DNA of 64,000 nt, from NCBI GenBank assembly GCA_964017065.1, contig OZ024787.1:4389569-4453568 (forward strand), given 5' to 3'. Within the stretch, counting starts at the first letter, position 1, and each line of letters begins with the position of its first letter. The notes beneath the pieces were generated by a model that did no database searches, was not told the DNA's origin, and was given only the letters and a program-made list of their open reading frames with translations. Below are positions 1-12,719 of the stretch, in pieces. Source of the stretch: Haliclona indistincta. Lineage: Eukaryota > Porifera > Demospongiae > Haplosclerida > Chalinidae. Position numbers and translations under genes: made by a program.

Positions 1-258
1 AACCATGTGTATACTTGCTGCATTGAAGTTGTATGTACTAAAGCCTCATAAAATAATATTACTTTCGTCCTAGTTAACTACAGTATTGTGGTTCTGTATT
101 TCGACCGGCGATTCGATTGTACATTCGTCCATCATTGCAATAAAGAGGATCATGCTACTGATAATATCAAGTTGACCCGATCTCCTTTTACACTCTCGTG
201 CCTGTGCTCATTTGGAATTGGCTCCCAACTCAGTATCGACAATGATAATTGCAAACAG

Positions 259-342
259 ACACCAGCTCGTGATTACGAAGAAGATATGGAAGTTGACGAC
301 AAGGAGGAGGACCAGTCAGACGAAGAAATGGACACTACATGA
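259..342 (+). CDS. 3' terminal exon of an unidentified neighbour gene with an acidic tail (partial)
   Basis: An acceptor-like AG at 257-258 is followed by an open frame of about 27 residues that is very rich in Asp and Glu, ends in EEMDTT and stops with TGA at 340-342. The rest of the gene would lie left of the window. Two decayed copies of the same exon occur beside the other EXOC3 units (about 8410 and 21300). This makes it more likely to be a real exon caught in the duplication than a chance ORF. The function cannot be told from an acidic tail alone. Confidence 0.45.
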   Translation, partial: TPARDYEEDMEVDDKEEDQSDEEMDTT

Positions 343-761
343 TCATGGCTGAAATCAACAAATCGACTTAAGTACAATCATTCAATGTTCACATTAATTT
401 TTAAAGTCATTATTGCATAGATATTATGTGTGGTGTCTATTTTTAAACAAATTTACTGTTTTACTGCCATTTTTACTGTAAAAATATTGCTATTACTGTC
501 CTGTTTTCGTATTATTATTATTTTTACTGTAAAATATTTATTATTACTGCTATTACTTTCTGTTAACTACCTACTAATACTAGCATACCAGGTACAGGTA
601 CCTAGCGGCAAAATAATGATATTCGATAGCCATTAGATTCACAGCTGTCCTTAATTAACCCTCGGCGCATGCTTGAGGGTTATGGTACTTGTTCTGTCAT
701 TGATTTTAGTTGAAATATAACTGTCCACACAGATAGGTTCTACTACAGTAAGTGTTGATGT
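343..761. other. Intergenic 3' flank between the acidic-tail gene and EXOC3 copy A
   Basis: This stretch is AT-rich and contains runs of TTTTACTGT and TATTATT motifs. No coding frame with splice support was seen. It is the convergent 3' flank of both neighbours, and related sequence recurs at about 8530-8795 and 21410-21680. Confidence 0.5.
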
Positions 762-2242
762 CTAGAACAGTGAGTATGGGTTCTGGATGACTATTTGTGC
801 TAGCAGAGATTTCTCTTCAGCGCGAGCTCGTCGTCGTGCTTGTGGAGAGGATTCTGCTGCTCCTGTGCTCACATCACATCGATCCATTAGCTGCATGAAG
901 AATGACATTTATATTAGTGATGGTTTGGTGTTCATACACACACACATACATGTAGACAGTATAATACCATGAGTATGCATAGTACAGTTTGGGTTGTAGG
1001 AGACTTTTATTTTAAAATTTTCAGGGTTAAAATATTTTCATAAGCTGTTGTCCCACGAAAATATTTTTACCATGAAATTTATAACACTGAAAATCTCTAC
1101 ACGCAAGATACTACATGTATCATGTGGAGAGAGAGAGAGCGAGTTGTTTCTAGCTATGAAAGTGTGGCAGACGGCTGATCACAAATTGTCAAGCTGTGTA
1201 TGAATGAGCTTGAGTTTACTGGTACGCCGATCTCGCTCGTGCTATCCACCAGGAGTCTACTCTCTCTCTCTCTCTCTCTAAGTTTCGAGGGGTCCTGGTT
1301 ATAATTGACTTGAGCACTGTGTGTCTTCCATACATTTCCTAATCCTGAATTACTGCTACAGCCTACAGTAGTAGCAGTAAGTTCAGAAAACAAACTACTG
1401 ATCAGTAGAAGCACTCTGACCACTAGTTTACCTAGCAGTGAATCTACAAGTACGTGACATTCCATTGGTATTGAATTATCATAGCAATGATATGTAGGGA
1501 TAGTAATGATTTCCACCTTTGCACATCCATTCTTGTTGAGGTCTCCTCTCATGGCTAGTACTGCCACAATGTGATACAGCTTCACATCAGGATATCGTGA
1601 CACTAAACCCTACAGTGAGAAATAACGTACATTGATGCACATTGTTAAAAATTCATGCACATTCATGCCCATCATTAAAATCATTATTTCTTGATCTCTA
1701 CAGCTTCATACCTTAATATTGAATGGTACAGTGTCAAGACCTGATTTGAGTAGCTCTGCTAGTTGCTCAATAACAAATGTGTACTACAAAACAATAGATA
1801 GGAACCCATTATTTTTATTAGTGCATACATGGTCCCTTTGGGTCTTGATAATACTAACAATGTATAGTACTTCAAATAGCTATACCCTGACCTTTTTGGG
1901 TGTTGCTGCATGCGATAGACGAAGAAATATGTTCTCTAGCTTCTTAGCCTCTTGTTGGATGACGTCACAGGCCTCTAGTCTGTCATCCTTCCTCTTTAAG
2001 GTCACCTTCCTAGAGAGAGAAAGACAGAGAGAGTTAGTGTGTAGTGCAGAGGAGTTGTCACTAACTTTTTCATCATTGCCTCAAGGTATGCTTTCAGTAT
2101 TCTGTTCTGAGCTTGTACAATCAAGTAGGCATGATGACTGAATAAACAGGTTATGAAAACAGTATAGACAGTATACAGTATATAGTATAGAACAGTATAG
2201 TATAGAAAACAGTATAGAACAGAAGAGAATAATAACGAAATT

Positions 2243-2280
<38 letters not shown>

Positions 2281-2637
2281 CACGTTGGTTTGAGGTGTTT
2301 CAAGTCTTCATTATAGTCCACTAGAGTACCCTCCAGCTTAGTGACTAGATCTAATGGCTTCTTGAGCCTGAGAGGAGATATATACCGCATCATCACAACA
2401 CTCTAGGACCAGGTATATTGTAAAACAAATGTAAACCAACAACTGAGCATTGTAAACCAACAACTGAGTTGTTCTTTTACATCAACATTGAACTGTGTGT
2501 AGTCTACTGCAATTGCACAGGATGTGCAGTGTCAGTGTAGTACCATTGCTCTTTAGTGAACAGACCATCCAGTAACTGCTGTAGATCAGCAAACATGTCG
2601 TCCAACAAGATATCACAACTAGAGAGAGAGGAAGGGT

Positions 2638-2710
<73 letters not shown>

Positions 2711-5700
2711 AGGGAGGGAAGGAGATAGCATTTGATACAAGCCTATTCATACCAGTATTGTCCGGTGTTTTCAAAGTTCTCTTGTATTCTCTTAAACTGA
2801 TCTGTGATCTGTACCTCAGTCACTGCATCACGCCCCACCTCCATTGTTGTTTCAAACCGTTGCTATGGTGATCACAAACAGCATAAACAGCATATTGATG
2901 CATGATAAATATCTCACTTTCAGTTGATCAGAAAATTCAATACAAGACTTGCAGTTATTGGCAATGGCGATCTAAGGAAGAGAGAGTACATGTAGTAGCA
3001 TAGTTCCACTACGATAGTGTTAGCAATGAAAGTAGTGAAAGACTTACGACATAGACAAAGAACAATGGCGGTTCTCTTCTCTCGCTGTGTTTGTGCTCTT
3101 CCCAGAGATTACTGATCTGAGCTGAGGACAGAAGAGAAAAACATCAAAACAAATACAAGATTACGCCAATCCGACAAATCTGATAAGAATGAGTTACTTA
3201 TGCTCACCTTTGTAAGACTCCTGGAACTTCTCCACTCCCTTGAGACAGATCTTGAGCGTCTTCACACGAGTAGGCAGACCAAGAGATTCGAGTGAGGACA
3301 GAACTGAGATCTGAACAAGAAAAGGAAAAATCAAGTGTAATTTTAAGCACACAACTCTTGTGAAGCAAGTACGTCGTAAGGCGACATACGAATATTGCAC
3401 AACTCACGTACATTTTGATCCACCATTTCAAACAGCAGTATACCAACTGTAGTGTAGTAGTGACTATCATTGTCAGCATCAGGATAGTTTTGAGCCTTCC
3501 AGTCCTACAGAGACACATGTTCTCTGAAATGTAGACACATGTAGACACATGTGTAGACAAATGTGACAAATGTAGAAAAATGTAGACAATGACAAATGTA
3601 GACAATGTAGACATGTAGACATGTAGACAAATGTGACAAATGTGACAAATGTAGAAAAATGTAGACAATGACAAATGTAGACAATGTAGACATGTAGACA
3701 AATGTGTCTACATGTGTAGACAAATGTGTCACACATGTTCTCATGTTCTCTGAAACACCCAAATGAATGCATGAGTATCTAAAAACTGTAACACTACAAT
3801 ACCTGAACTAGAATATCTACAGCACTTTAATATGTGAACAGAATTTTTATGTGTACATTTGTTGCTAAACCACTTTCGTACCTCTTTTTCTTGTTCAAGC
3901 ATTTTCTGGACAATCTCTTGAATGTTGCCTTCAACTTGACCAATACAACTAAAAAGCGTATGAGTGAGTGAGTGAGTGAGTGAGAAAGGGAGGGAGTGTG
4001 AGTGTGTGAGCCAGTGAGTGAGTGAATGAGTGAGTGAGTGAGCCAGTGAGTGAGTGGGTGAGTGAGTGGACGATTCAAGGTCCTTATTATTATGGCTCAC
4101 GTTTCCTGTAGTTCCGCTCCAGTTCTCTCATCAATCAGTGAGCCGTGTTTCTGTAGATCGATATCAAGTACCTCACGAAATGATTGCCTGCAGATTGAGA
4201 TATGAGACAGAGAAGAGAGAGGGAGGAAAGTTACCTAATGTCACCAATCCAGAACATCAGTCGAATAATGTCACGAGCGTTCAAGTCTTGTTGCACCAGT
4301 TGACTAATCTGTAGATTATAAAATTAAATTAACAACAAAATAATGTGTAACAAATTTAGCAGACACATTATATAGTGTTGAGGGAGTACTGCTGTGAGCT
4401 CCTCCTCAGAGCTTTTGCTGTGTGTGAGTTGTCTGCTCACCACTTTCTTGAGTTTGGTACAGTAGGAGAACACGTAGTAGTCGAGCATGCTGTCATAATC
4501 AGGAGGAAAGCTGGGTGGGAAGCGCGAGGCGCCATGTTCCTTTATGGTCCTGAGATCTGTAAAACAGAACCCGGCAATCTTCTGCAGGTATTCTTCGAGC
4601 CACTCCTGTGACTCAACTCTATCCTGGGGCTGGTGCTCTTCAAACCTGAGAGAGAAAGAAGGAAGAGAGATGAGAGTCTAGCTGTCCCACAGAGGGTCAA
4701 TGGTAGAGCCAGATAATACAGGCTATATATGTCATGCAATGGCAGAAACCCAGTTATGAGACAGACCGTCTTGAACCACTAGTCAGTGACACAGCCAGAC
4801 CACTCACTCACTCCCTCACTCACTCACTCACTCACCCACCCACCCACTCACTCACTCACTCACTCACCCACCCTCCCACTCACTCACTCACTCACCCACC
4901 CACTCACTCACTCACTCACCCACCCACTCACTTGTTGTCTATAGCTGTATTGAGTATCTCTACACATTTCTCCATCCAACACTTTGGTCGACCTGGAATC
5001 TGTGATATCGGCACGTTTCTGTCATCCAGTCTGTCCTTGATAGCCTTATCAGCTCTGCAGGAGAAATGCAAAAGAGACTAAATGCAAAAGAGACGAAGTG
5101 CAAAGGCATGCAGTGCTATCATGCCCACACACACTGTCTACCTGACGTCTACATCATGTGAGATTAGCGACCAGGCTCCCTCTCGGAACAAAATATAAAA
5201 TAAGCGAGAGGGGTGGAGCCTGGGGACAAGGCTAATGATAATCCAGTTGGGAACACTGTTTCTATAAAAGACTCTCTATTGGTTGACGTTTTATTCAACA
5301 TTATCAAAATAATTGCAAATGAGGTGTTATGTACATGTATCCGACGTACTTTTCTTCTCTCCATATGATTCTCATTGCCGTGACAACACGAGAAGGGTCC
5401 TCATTCAGACTAGTGATGATGTCAGTCATAGTGACCCACAGCTGCTGACCAAGAGAAGCCTAGGGAGGGAGGGAGGGAGGGAGGGAGAGGGAGGATGACA
5501 GAATGAAGTAAAAAAACACTAGCCACAACATAAGATACATACCACACTTTTAGATATACATGAAGGACTTACTGATAAACCATTGAGTGGTTCAAAGTAT
5601 CTGTGCAGAGCCTATGATGAAGAAGAATGAGAACAAATTTTGGTAATTTTGGTAATACAAATGCAAACTGCTGTGGTCCAACAGAAAGCTTAGTAAAATG

Positions 5701-8162
5701 CATATAATAATCAAAAAAGACAGAGAGAGCACAAATCATTGCTAGATGGCTCACGGTGTTCTTGTCAACAAATCGTTCATTGCTCTGATAAAGCTGCACG
5801 AGTAGCTCATTCCTGGTCTGCTCTAGCTCAGACAAACTATGAGAGAGCGAGAGAGAGAGAGAGAGAGAGGGGGAGAGGGGAGAGAGGAGAGGGAAGGGAG
5901 GAGGGAGGGAGGAGGGAGGGAGGGAGGGAGGGAGGGAGGGAGGGAGGGAGGGAGGGAGGGAGGGAGGGAGGGAGGGAGGGAGGGAGGAGGGAGGAAGGAA
6001 GGAAGGGAGGGAGAGAGAGAGAGGGAGAGAGAGAGAGAGAGGGAGGGAGAGGGAGAGAGCAGATGAGACACTTTAGCAAATCTAACTTAGCTGGCAGCAA
6101 TGTGGTAGGCGCTATTCTGAAGCAGCTGTTGTGCTTTTTACATTAACCCATTATTCACTCACTATTGATGTGCCCGGAGGAGATCTCCCTGGTTGATCAG
6201 TTGGCGAGTCTCCTCTATTACATCAGGTAACCCAAATATGTTGTTGATGTGAACACTGGTAGTACGGAGCTGAAGGAGAAGAAATAGCAAGGCTTTTGAC
6301 ACACATGAAAATTGTAAAGTAACCACTTTGTGTTTCAGAGGCATAGCAGGAGTGTGCTGCAAATTTTACTCCAAATCTCAAAACCGTTGTTTCTACCAGT
6401 GCCCGAGCTCTTATTGATACAAGCATGTACTAGGACACGCTAGCAATCATTTTGCTGAAATAGTGACATTAAACAAGTTCCTGGGGATATCATAGAAGAT
6501 CAAGACTAGTAACATGACCAGGATTGGAATCGGGCTCTCGTGAGCGTGCGCAACAACACATTTTTCGTGTACAGACTTCATGTGCTAGTCTTGTTCTTCT
6601 CGTCGCTAGTTTTGTGGTGAAAATTCACACTAGTTTACAGGTTCTTGCGCTACAATAAAGTTGAATAAACACATCTTGATGTTGTGCAAACAGTGATTTT
6701 TGTGCACATTGTGAAGTTGAAACAGCATTATACTAACTGGTAAGACCTATGTTATTGTAACTATCTTAGTGGGGATTTATTGTACTAGCTCTCTCATATA
6801 CCATTCACGATTGTTTAGCAAAGGATTATGCTACATACCTTGAAATATGGTTTAGCCTCTCTTTTTAGAGCCTCTACTATTATAATGACCAAGAAAAACG
6901 TGATTAAGTACGAAGCTATTGATATTGTATGGTTTACAGGCAACATTTATGAAGCCTAGCTTTGCTTCATCTTCAAGAATACAACAGTATTCGATCTAAA
7001 ACATGAAATAGCAGCCTCCACATGCATGATATCTATACAAAACCAGTTTTCTTGGTACTTTTATCAGTACAGTAACATTGATTTCGCGTAAAACAAACAG
7101 TTGTATACTGTAGGTAATATTTATATCAACCCTACGAGGTGACATAACTGATATATATTTTGTTGCTTCCATGACGTAATCACATGGCACTTTGGTGCAT
7201 TTTAAAAGTGCACTTTAGTGGATTTTTAACTACGGGCAGCATCTTTGATACATCCACGCAACGGGATATAATCTATGATGTTCATGCAGACTTTATTATT
7301 CATAATTATTGTAATAATTATTATTTATGATTTGTTCAGACTTTATTATTGGTGGGTGTATCATAATTCATAAACACAGTAAGTGACATACTTGTTGGAA
7401 TCTTCTGTTGACTTCTTTGATGGGAGCAATGACATCTGAGAGCTCCTCACACTGATGGTAGACTTCCTCCACCTGATGCATACTGGAAGAGAATGAGATA
7501 AGAGAGAGGGTAGGTGGGTGAGTGAGTGAGTGAGTACGTACCTTTCTTTGACCTCTTTGACAACATCTGACGCACTAGACAAGGAAATATAACATGAAAT
7601 GTATGCATTGTGAGTCAGTATTGTAACTATGTAAGTCAGTATTGTAACTATGCTGTGTTTAACCAGTCCACCCATCTGGTACTTAGTACCAGTACTGGGT
7701 ACTCCAGTTCAGGCTCTGTTAGACTGTTAGGGTAGGTAAAGCTACTTGAAGCTACTTAAAGTTAAGCTACTCACAGTAAAGCTACTTGGTGGTGTTTATT
7801 GCATGTGTGTGAAGAAGATTGACTAACAGTTTCATTCGATCCAGACCATTCTCAACCCCGTCCAGCTGGGTCTGTACAGCGCTCCTCAACTGAGACTCCA
7901 CAGTCGCCTAAATGATAAGAGAGAGATGAGTTGGTCAAAGTACTCACACACAAGTCACCTTCTTTCTTGCTATCTTCATTCTAATGTGGTCGAGATTGTC
8001 CAGGTGTTCAGGCTTCTAGTAGAGAAAGTTTAAACGCTGTTCAAAAGAACACAGAACCCTTAAACTCTTCTATAGACTTACCGTCAGCATTTCAGCTACT
8101 AGCCTTGCCGCTGACTCATGACAAGCCGCTAGAGCAGCCTGATCTTGCTCGTTAGTCGCCAT
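762..8162 (-). CDS. EXOC3: Exocyst complex component 3 (Sec6), tandem copy A, intact
   Basis: Twenty-six exons with GT-AG borders and matching phases give 796 residues, close to the roughly 750 of animal Sec6. In transcript order they are: 8082-8162, 7959-8015, 7786-7907, 7542-7574, 7392-7482, 6163-6269, 5755-5836, 5573-5611, 5350-5459, 4932-5054, 4441-4645, 4235-4308, 4101-4187, 3882-3948, 3412-3504, 3208-3310, 3048-3121, 2918-2971, 2753-2862, 2508-2618, 2284-2367, 2066-2137, 1892-2009, 1712-1783, 1517-1609 and 762-890. Family-like blocks include TQLDGVENGLDRM near the N-terminus, the NIFGLPDVIEETRQLI region, PGRPKCWMEK, and SRYPDVKLYHIVAVLAMRGD near the C-terminus. Sec6 is a core subunit of the octameric exocyst, which tethers secretory vesicles to the plasma membrane. 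The protein is cytosolic and helical with no membrane segment. The start follows ...CGCC on the minus strand and encodes MATNEQDQ. Confidence 0.93.
1477..1492. repeat. Collapsed hairpin-cap motif in the last EXOC3 intron, copy A
   Basis: In the intron before the last EXOC3 exon, copies B and C carry an ATCATTGC stem, a six-base loop and GCAATGAT, followed by ATGTAGG. Copy A keeps only a shortened version (ATCATAGCAATGAT) next to the same ATGTAGGGAT. It belongs with the hairpin-capped repeats described elsewhere in the window. Confidence 0.5.
2245..2279. repeat. (TG)n microsatellite in an EXOC3 intron
   Basis: Alternating TG dinucleotides directly precede (on +) the exon donor region at 2283. 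The tract is short or absent in the other two EXOC3 copies. Confidence 0.9.
2619..2720. repeat. (AG)n/(GGGA)n tract forming an expanded polypyrimidine tract
   Basis: On the coding (minus) strand this is a long CT/CCCT run ending at the acceptor AG of the exon 2508-2618. Copy B has about 150 bp of GAAG units at the same site and copy C a short mixed tract. Confidence 0.9.
3530..3740. repeat. Minisatellite with TAGACAAATG-type units
   Basis: Imperfect tandem units built from TAGACAAATG, TGACAAATG and TAGAAAAATG fill the intron between the exons 3412-3504 and 3882-3948. The long minus-strand ORFs here (STFVIVYIFLHL repeats) are products of the repeat. The corresponding intron of copy C is short and lacks it. 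Confidence 0.85.
3957..4072. repeat. (GAGT)n microsatellite
   Basis: Tetranucleotide GTGA units lie in the intron just upstream, in transcript sense, of the acceptor for exon 3882-3948. The same intron of copy C carries a (TG)n plus GTCA array. Confidence 0.9.
4800..4931. repeat. (CACT)n/(CACC)n microsatellite starting at a 5' splice site
   Basis: On the coding strand this reads GTGAGTGGGTGGGTGAGTGA, so the array begins exactly at the donor of exon 4932-5054. Its units are themselves GTGAGT donor consensus. Copy C has an expanded version (about 25629-25842). Confidence 0.9.
5112..5240. repeat. Dispersed repeat in an EXOC3 intron
   Basis: The block with GTCTACCTGACGTC, ATGTGAGATTAGCGACCAGG and CTCTCG...CGAGAGGGGTGGAGCC recurs in copy C (about 26030-26130). 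It appears again in inverted orientation upstream of the NLR gene at 62945-63050. The internal inverted arms suggest a MITE. Confidence 0.6.
5837..6062. repeat. (GA)n/(GGGA)n low-complexity tract
   Basis: About 225 bp of purine repeats lie next to the acceptor of exon 5755-5836, so on the coding strand they are a giant CCCT/CT polypyrimidine tract. The SLPPSLPPS and GGREGGREG ORFs here are artefacts. Copy C has almost none of it. Confidence 0.9.
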
Positions 8163-8400
8163 CTGTCCGCCGCCCCCACGATTGGTATGTAGGTGTGGCT
8201 AGTTATTAAATAACAGCTTGCGTATAAGTTAATAATAGTAGGCTGCACTGTGATTACAGTTTGCTTGTGCGAGATGGGCTCAGTCTCTACATCAACTGAG
8301 GCATGCATCCTTCGCTTTACAGGTAACCGTATGCAATAGACTTGTGCACGGTAACGTAATGTATTTTGAACCATGTGCATGCATTACTAAAGTCTCAATT
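8163..8400. other. EXOC3 copy A 5' flank
   Basis: This is the presumed promoter and 5' UTR of copy A. It is nearly identical to the flank of copy B (21049-21285) and only partly similar to that of copy C (28353-28440). No TATA box or other defined site could be assigned. Confidence 0.4.
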
Positions 8401-8525
8401 ATTTGAAACGCAAACAGACACCAGCCCCTGATTATGAAGACGATATGGAAGTGGACTCCAAAGAGGCCGGAAGACCAGTCAGACGAAGAAATGGACACTA
8501 CACGATCATGGCTGAAACCAACAAA
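8401..8525 (+). pseudogene. Duplicated, frameshifted tail exon of the acidic neighbour gene
   Basis: The sequence CAAACAGACACCAGCCCCTG and the following DYEDDMEVD codons match 250-342. An added base after GACTCCAAAGAGGCC shifts the frame, and the acidic ending is read out of frame. It marks the left part of the second duplication unit. Confidence 0.6.
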
Positions 8526-9478
8526 ATCATATAATGTACCATAATGTCATGATCATGTTGAACAATTATTCAATGTTCACATTAACTATAATATTGCTCA
8601 TGAACAACATGTGGTGTCTATGATTTTTACTATCATTATTAATAAAAATTATTGACTAACTACTAGCATACAGGTTTATACACCTAGCTAATGATATTCT
8701 ATAACCATTAACTTTTAAATAAAATTTAACGTTTCTTGAGTTGAAATAATAATACAGATATATTTGACTACAGTAAGTACATTGTAGGTTAATGTCTAGA
8801 ACAGCGAGTATGGGTTCTGGATGACTATTTGTGCTAGCAGAGATTTCTCTTCAGCGCGAGCTCGTCGTCGTGCTTGTGGAGAGGATTCTGCTGCTCCTGT
8901 GCTCACATCACATCGATCCATTAGCTGCATGAAGAATGACATTTATAATAGTGATGGTTTGCTGTTCGTACACATACATAGACAGTATAATAACCATTAG
9001 TTTGGGTTGTAGGAGACCTTTGTTTGAAAAGTTTTAGTGTTAAAATAATTTATTTTCATAAGCTTGAAAATATTTTTACCACAAAATTTATTCAACACTA
9101 AAAATCTCTACACACAAGATATCATGTCGAGAGAGCAAGTTGTTTCTAGCTATGAAAGTGTGGCAGACGGCTGGTCACAAATTGTCAAACTGTGTATTAA
9201 TGAGCTTGAGTTGACTGGTACGCTTACTTGGTCGATCTCGCTCGTGCCAGCCTTATGTCAGTGTGGGCTGTGTTCCACCAGGAGTCTACCCTATCTCTCT
9301 AAGTTCGAGGGGTCCTGGTTATAGTACTGTATACATTTCCGAATCCTGAACTACTTCTACAGCCTACAGTAGTAGCAGTAAGTTCAGGAAACAGACTACT
9401 GACCAGTAGAAGCACTCTGATCAGTAGTTTACCAAGCAATGAATCTACAAGTATGTGACATTCCATTGGTATTGAATT

Positions 9479-9500
9479 ATCATTGCCGCTTGGCAATGAT
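9479..9500. repeat. Hairpin-cap motif in EXOC3 copy B intron
   Basis: ATCATTGC and GCAATGAT arms flank a six-base loop (CGCTTG on +). ATGTAGG follows, as in the larger hairpin-capped repeats at 52288 and 42176. Copy C has the same motif at 22377-22398. Confidence 0.6.
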
Positions 9501-10478
9501 ATGTAGGAATAATATTGGTCTCCACCTTTGCACATCCATTCTTGTTGAGGTCTCCTCTCATGGCTAGTACATATAACGTACATTATTCATGCACACTTTT
9601 ATTAAAAATTCATACACATTCATGCACAACGTTAGAATCAACATTTCCTGATCTCTACAGCTTCATACCTTTATATTGAATGGTACAGTGTCAAGACCTG
9701 ATTTGAGCAGCTCTGCTAGTTGCTCAATAACAAATGTGTACTACAAAACAATAGATAGGAACCAAATTAATGACATTTTATTAGTGCATACATGGTCCCT
9801 TTGAGTCTTGATTATACTAACAATGTTTAGTACTTCGAATAGCTATACACTGACCTTTTTGGGTGTTGCTGCATGCGACAGACGAAGAAAAACTTTCTCT
9901 AGCTTCTTAGCCTCTTGTTGGATGACGTCACAGGCCTCTAGTCTGTCATCCTTCCTCTTTAAGGTCACCTTCCTAGAGAGAGAAAGTCAGAGAGAGTTAG
10001 TGTGTAGTGTAGAGGAGTTGTCACTAACTTTTTCATCATTGCCTCAAGGTATGCTTTAAGTATTCTGTTCTGAGCTTGTACAATCAAGTAGGCATGATGA
10101 CTGAATAAACAGGTTATGAAAACAGGTTACAATGTGTGTGTGAGCTCACGTTGGTTTGAGGTGTTTCAAGTCTTCATTATAGTCCACAAGTGTACCCTCC
10201 AGCTTAGTGACCAGATCTAATGGCTTCTTAAGCCTGAGAGGAGATATACACTCAACACTCCAGGACCAGGTGAATTGTAAAAGAAATGTAACCAAAAACT
10301 GAGCATTGTAAACCAACAACTACTGAGTTGTTCTTTTACAACAACGAAGAACTGTGTGTAGTCTACTGCAGTTGCACAGGATGTGCAGTGTCAGTAGTAC
10401 CATTGCTCTTTAGTGAACAGACCATCCAGTAACTGCTGTAGATCAGCAAACATGTCGTCCAACAAGATATCACAACTA

Positions 10479-10479
<1 letters not shown>

Positions 10480-10513
<34 letters not shown>

Positions 10514-10712
10514 TGAGGGAGGGATCGAGGGAGGGAGGGAGGGAGGCAGGGAAGGAATTAAGGAAGGAAGGAAGGAAGGAAGGAAGGAAGGAAGGAAGGA
10601 AGGAAGGAAGGAAGGAAGGAAGGAAGGAAGGAAGGAAGGAAGGAAGGAAGGAAGGAAGGAAGGAAGGAAGGAAGGAAGGAAGGAAGGAAGGAAGGAAGGA
10701 AGGAAGGAGGGA
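10480..10712. repeat. (GAAG)n microsatellite at an EXOC3 acceptor
   Basis: About 150 bp of nearly perfect GAAG units are preceded by AG and GGGA runs. On the coding strand this is a CTTC polypyrimidine tract before the acceptor of the exon homologous to 2508-2618. Confidence 0.92.
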
Positions 10713-11774
10713 GATAGCATTACATTGTGTAGTTAAACCTTGATACAAGCCTCGTCATACCAGTATTGTCTGGTGTTTTCAAAGTTGTCTTGTATTCTAT
10801 TAAACTGATCTGTGATCTGTACCTCAGTCACTGCATCACGCCCCACCTCCATTGTTGTTTCAAACCATTGCTATGGTGATCACAAACAGCATAAAGTATT
10901 GATGTATGATAAATATCTCACTTTCAATTGATCAGAAAATTCGATACAAGACTTGCAGTTGTTGGCAATGGCAATCTAAGGAAGAGAGAGAGAGAGAGTA
11001 CCAGCATAGTTCCACTACTTCCATTGCTAATAGAAGACTTACGACATAGACAAAGAATAATGGCAGTTCTCTTCTCTCGCTGTGTTTGTGTTCTTCACAG
11101 AGATTACTGATCTGAGCTGAGGACAGAAGAGAAAAACATCAAAACTGATATGTAGAATACATGATTACGATAGGTACAACCCCAGTTAGTGTAGATTAGT
11201 CTGCTACCAGAAAGAACAAGTGACATCAAGTCATGCAGATCAAGTCATACATAAGCTATACTCCTGTCGAATGAGGTCTAACACTGTCTACCATTGACTC
11301 ATTGAGTTGTTTCACCCTGCACCTTTACCCAGTGCGAGAGAACAAGAGCTTAACTGTACTGTGCTTGTAATGGAGGAGATCTCGACAAACTAAAAACTAT
11401 CAATGATCTTATTACTGTACTGCCCTACATGCACATTGGGTTGGTCAGTTACGCTGCCAATTTGACAAATCTGATAAGAATAAGTTGCTTATACCCACTC
11501 TTGTAAGACTCCTGGAACTTCTCCACTCCCTTAATTGAGACAGATCTTGAGCGTCTTCACACAAGTAGGCAGACCAAGAGATTCGAGTGAGGACAGAACT
11601 GAGATCTGAACAAGAAAAGGAAAAATCAACTCTATTTTTAAGCACACAACTCTAGTACTTCATACAAATATACAAAATAATATTGCACAACTCACGTACA
11701 TTTTGATCTACCATGGGGGACACTATTTCTATAATAGACTCTTTATTTACTTTTTTATTCAGCATTATCAAAAT

Positions 11775-12098
11775 AATTACCCGCGCGCAGTATGCGCCAG
11801 GGTTATGCGTTTGTGTCCGTCTATAATTTATGTGTGTATATAAATTAAAAAAAAACTAATTATTTATCTGTTATAGCGATGAAATCACAAAAGCAAAACG
11901 TTACCTCACCATACAAATTGTATCGGGTATAGCGATCTCGGCTATAGCGATAAACCTGTTATAACGATAGGAAGACGCGAGGCAAAACGTACAAAACTGT
12001 ATAAAAGATGATCGCTTATAGCGATTTCCGACCACGCCCATGTAGGCATTTCTATTATTGCATGTAGGCATTTCTGTTATTTCAGACTAGATCGACTA
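11775..12098. repeat. Unclassified insertion rich in TATAGCGAT motifs
   Basis: It lies at the deletion junction of EXOC3 copy B and matches nothing in copies A or C. It contains repeated TATAGCGAT/TATAGCGATAA words and an A-rich stretch. It has no coding potential. Confidence 0.5.
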
Positions 12099-12205
12099 GC
12101 CTCATTCCCTGCCCAATTTTTCGCAACGCAGAAACGTAACGGAACGGAACGCCGTTTCGTTCCGTTGCGTTTTTGCGTTGCGAAAATTGGGCAGGGAACG
12201 AGGCT
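12099..12205. repeat. Compact foldback element
   Basis: The two arms are near-perfect inverted repeats. The left begins GCCTCATTCCCTGCCCAAT and the right ends ATTGGGCAGGGAACGAGGC, meeting at an AACGGAACG/CGTTCCGTT centre. The length is about 107 bp with almost no loop. Confidence 0.85.
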
Positions 12206-12719
12206 GCATTCAGACTAGACTAGTGATGATGTCAGTCATAGTGACCCACAGCTGCTGTCCAAGAGAAGCCTAGAGAGAGAGGAAGCAAAGGAGAAAGAGA
12301 GAGGGAGGGAGGATGACTGAATGAAGTAAAAAACACCAGCAACAACATAAGTTACATTTAACACACTTTAAATTACACATGAAGGACTTACTGATAAACC
12401 ATTGAGTGGCTCAAAGTATCTGTGCAGAGCCCATGATGAAGAAGAATGAGCACACATTTTGATAATATTATTATGGAAATACTAATGCAAGCTGCTGTAA
12501 TCCAACAGAAAGCTTAGCAAAATGCATGCATTCAATAATTCAAAAGAGAGAGAGAGAGAGCAAGAAATCATTGCTAGATGGCTCACGGTGTTTTTGTCAA
12601 CAAATCGTTCATTGCTCTGATAAAGCTAACTCATTCCTGGTCTGCTCCAGTTCAGAAAAACTATCAGAGAGAGAGAAAGGGAGAGAAAGAGTGGGAGTGA
12701 GAGTGTGATGTTAACGTCA

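Noticed and set aside
3204..3772. Minus-strand ORFs with HLSTHVSTCLHCLHL repeats
   Set aside because: They are translations of an intronic minisatellite running into an exon in the wrong frame.
5823..6100. Long overlapping ORFs encoding SLPPSLPPS or GGREGGREG repeats
   Set aside because: They are translations of a purine microsatellite inside an EXOC3 intron, open in several frames on both strands.
9064..9324. Plus-strand ORF MKIFLPQNLFNTKNLYTQ...
   Set aside because: It lies in the last intron of the EXOC3 pseudogene and is interrupted in copies A and C.
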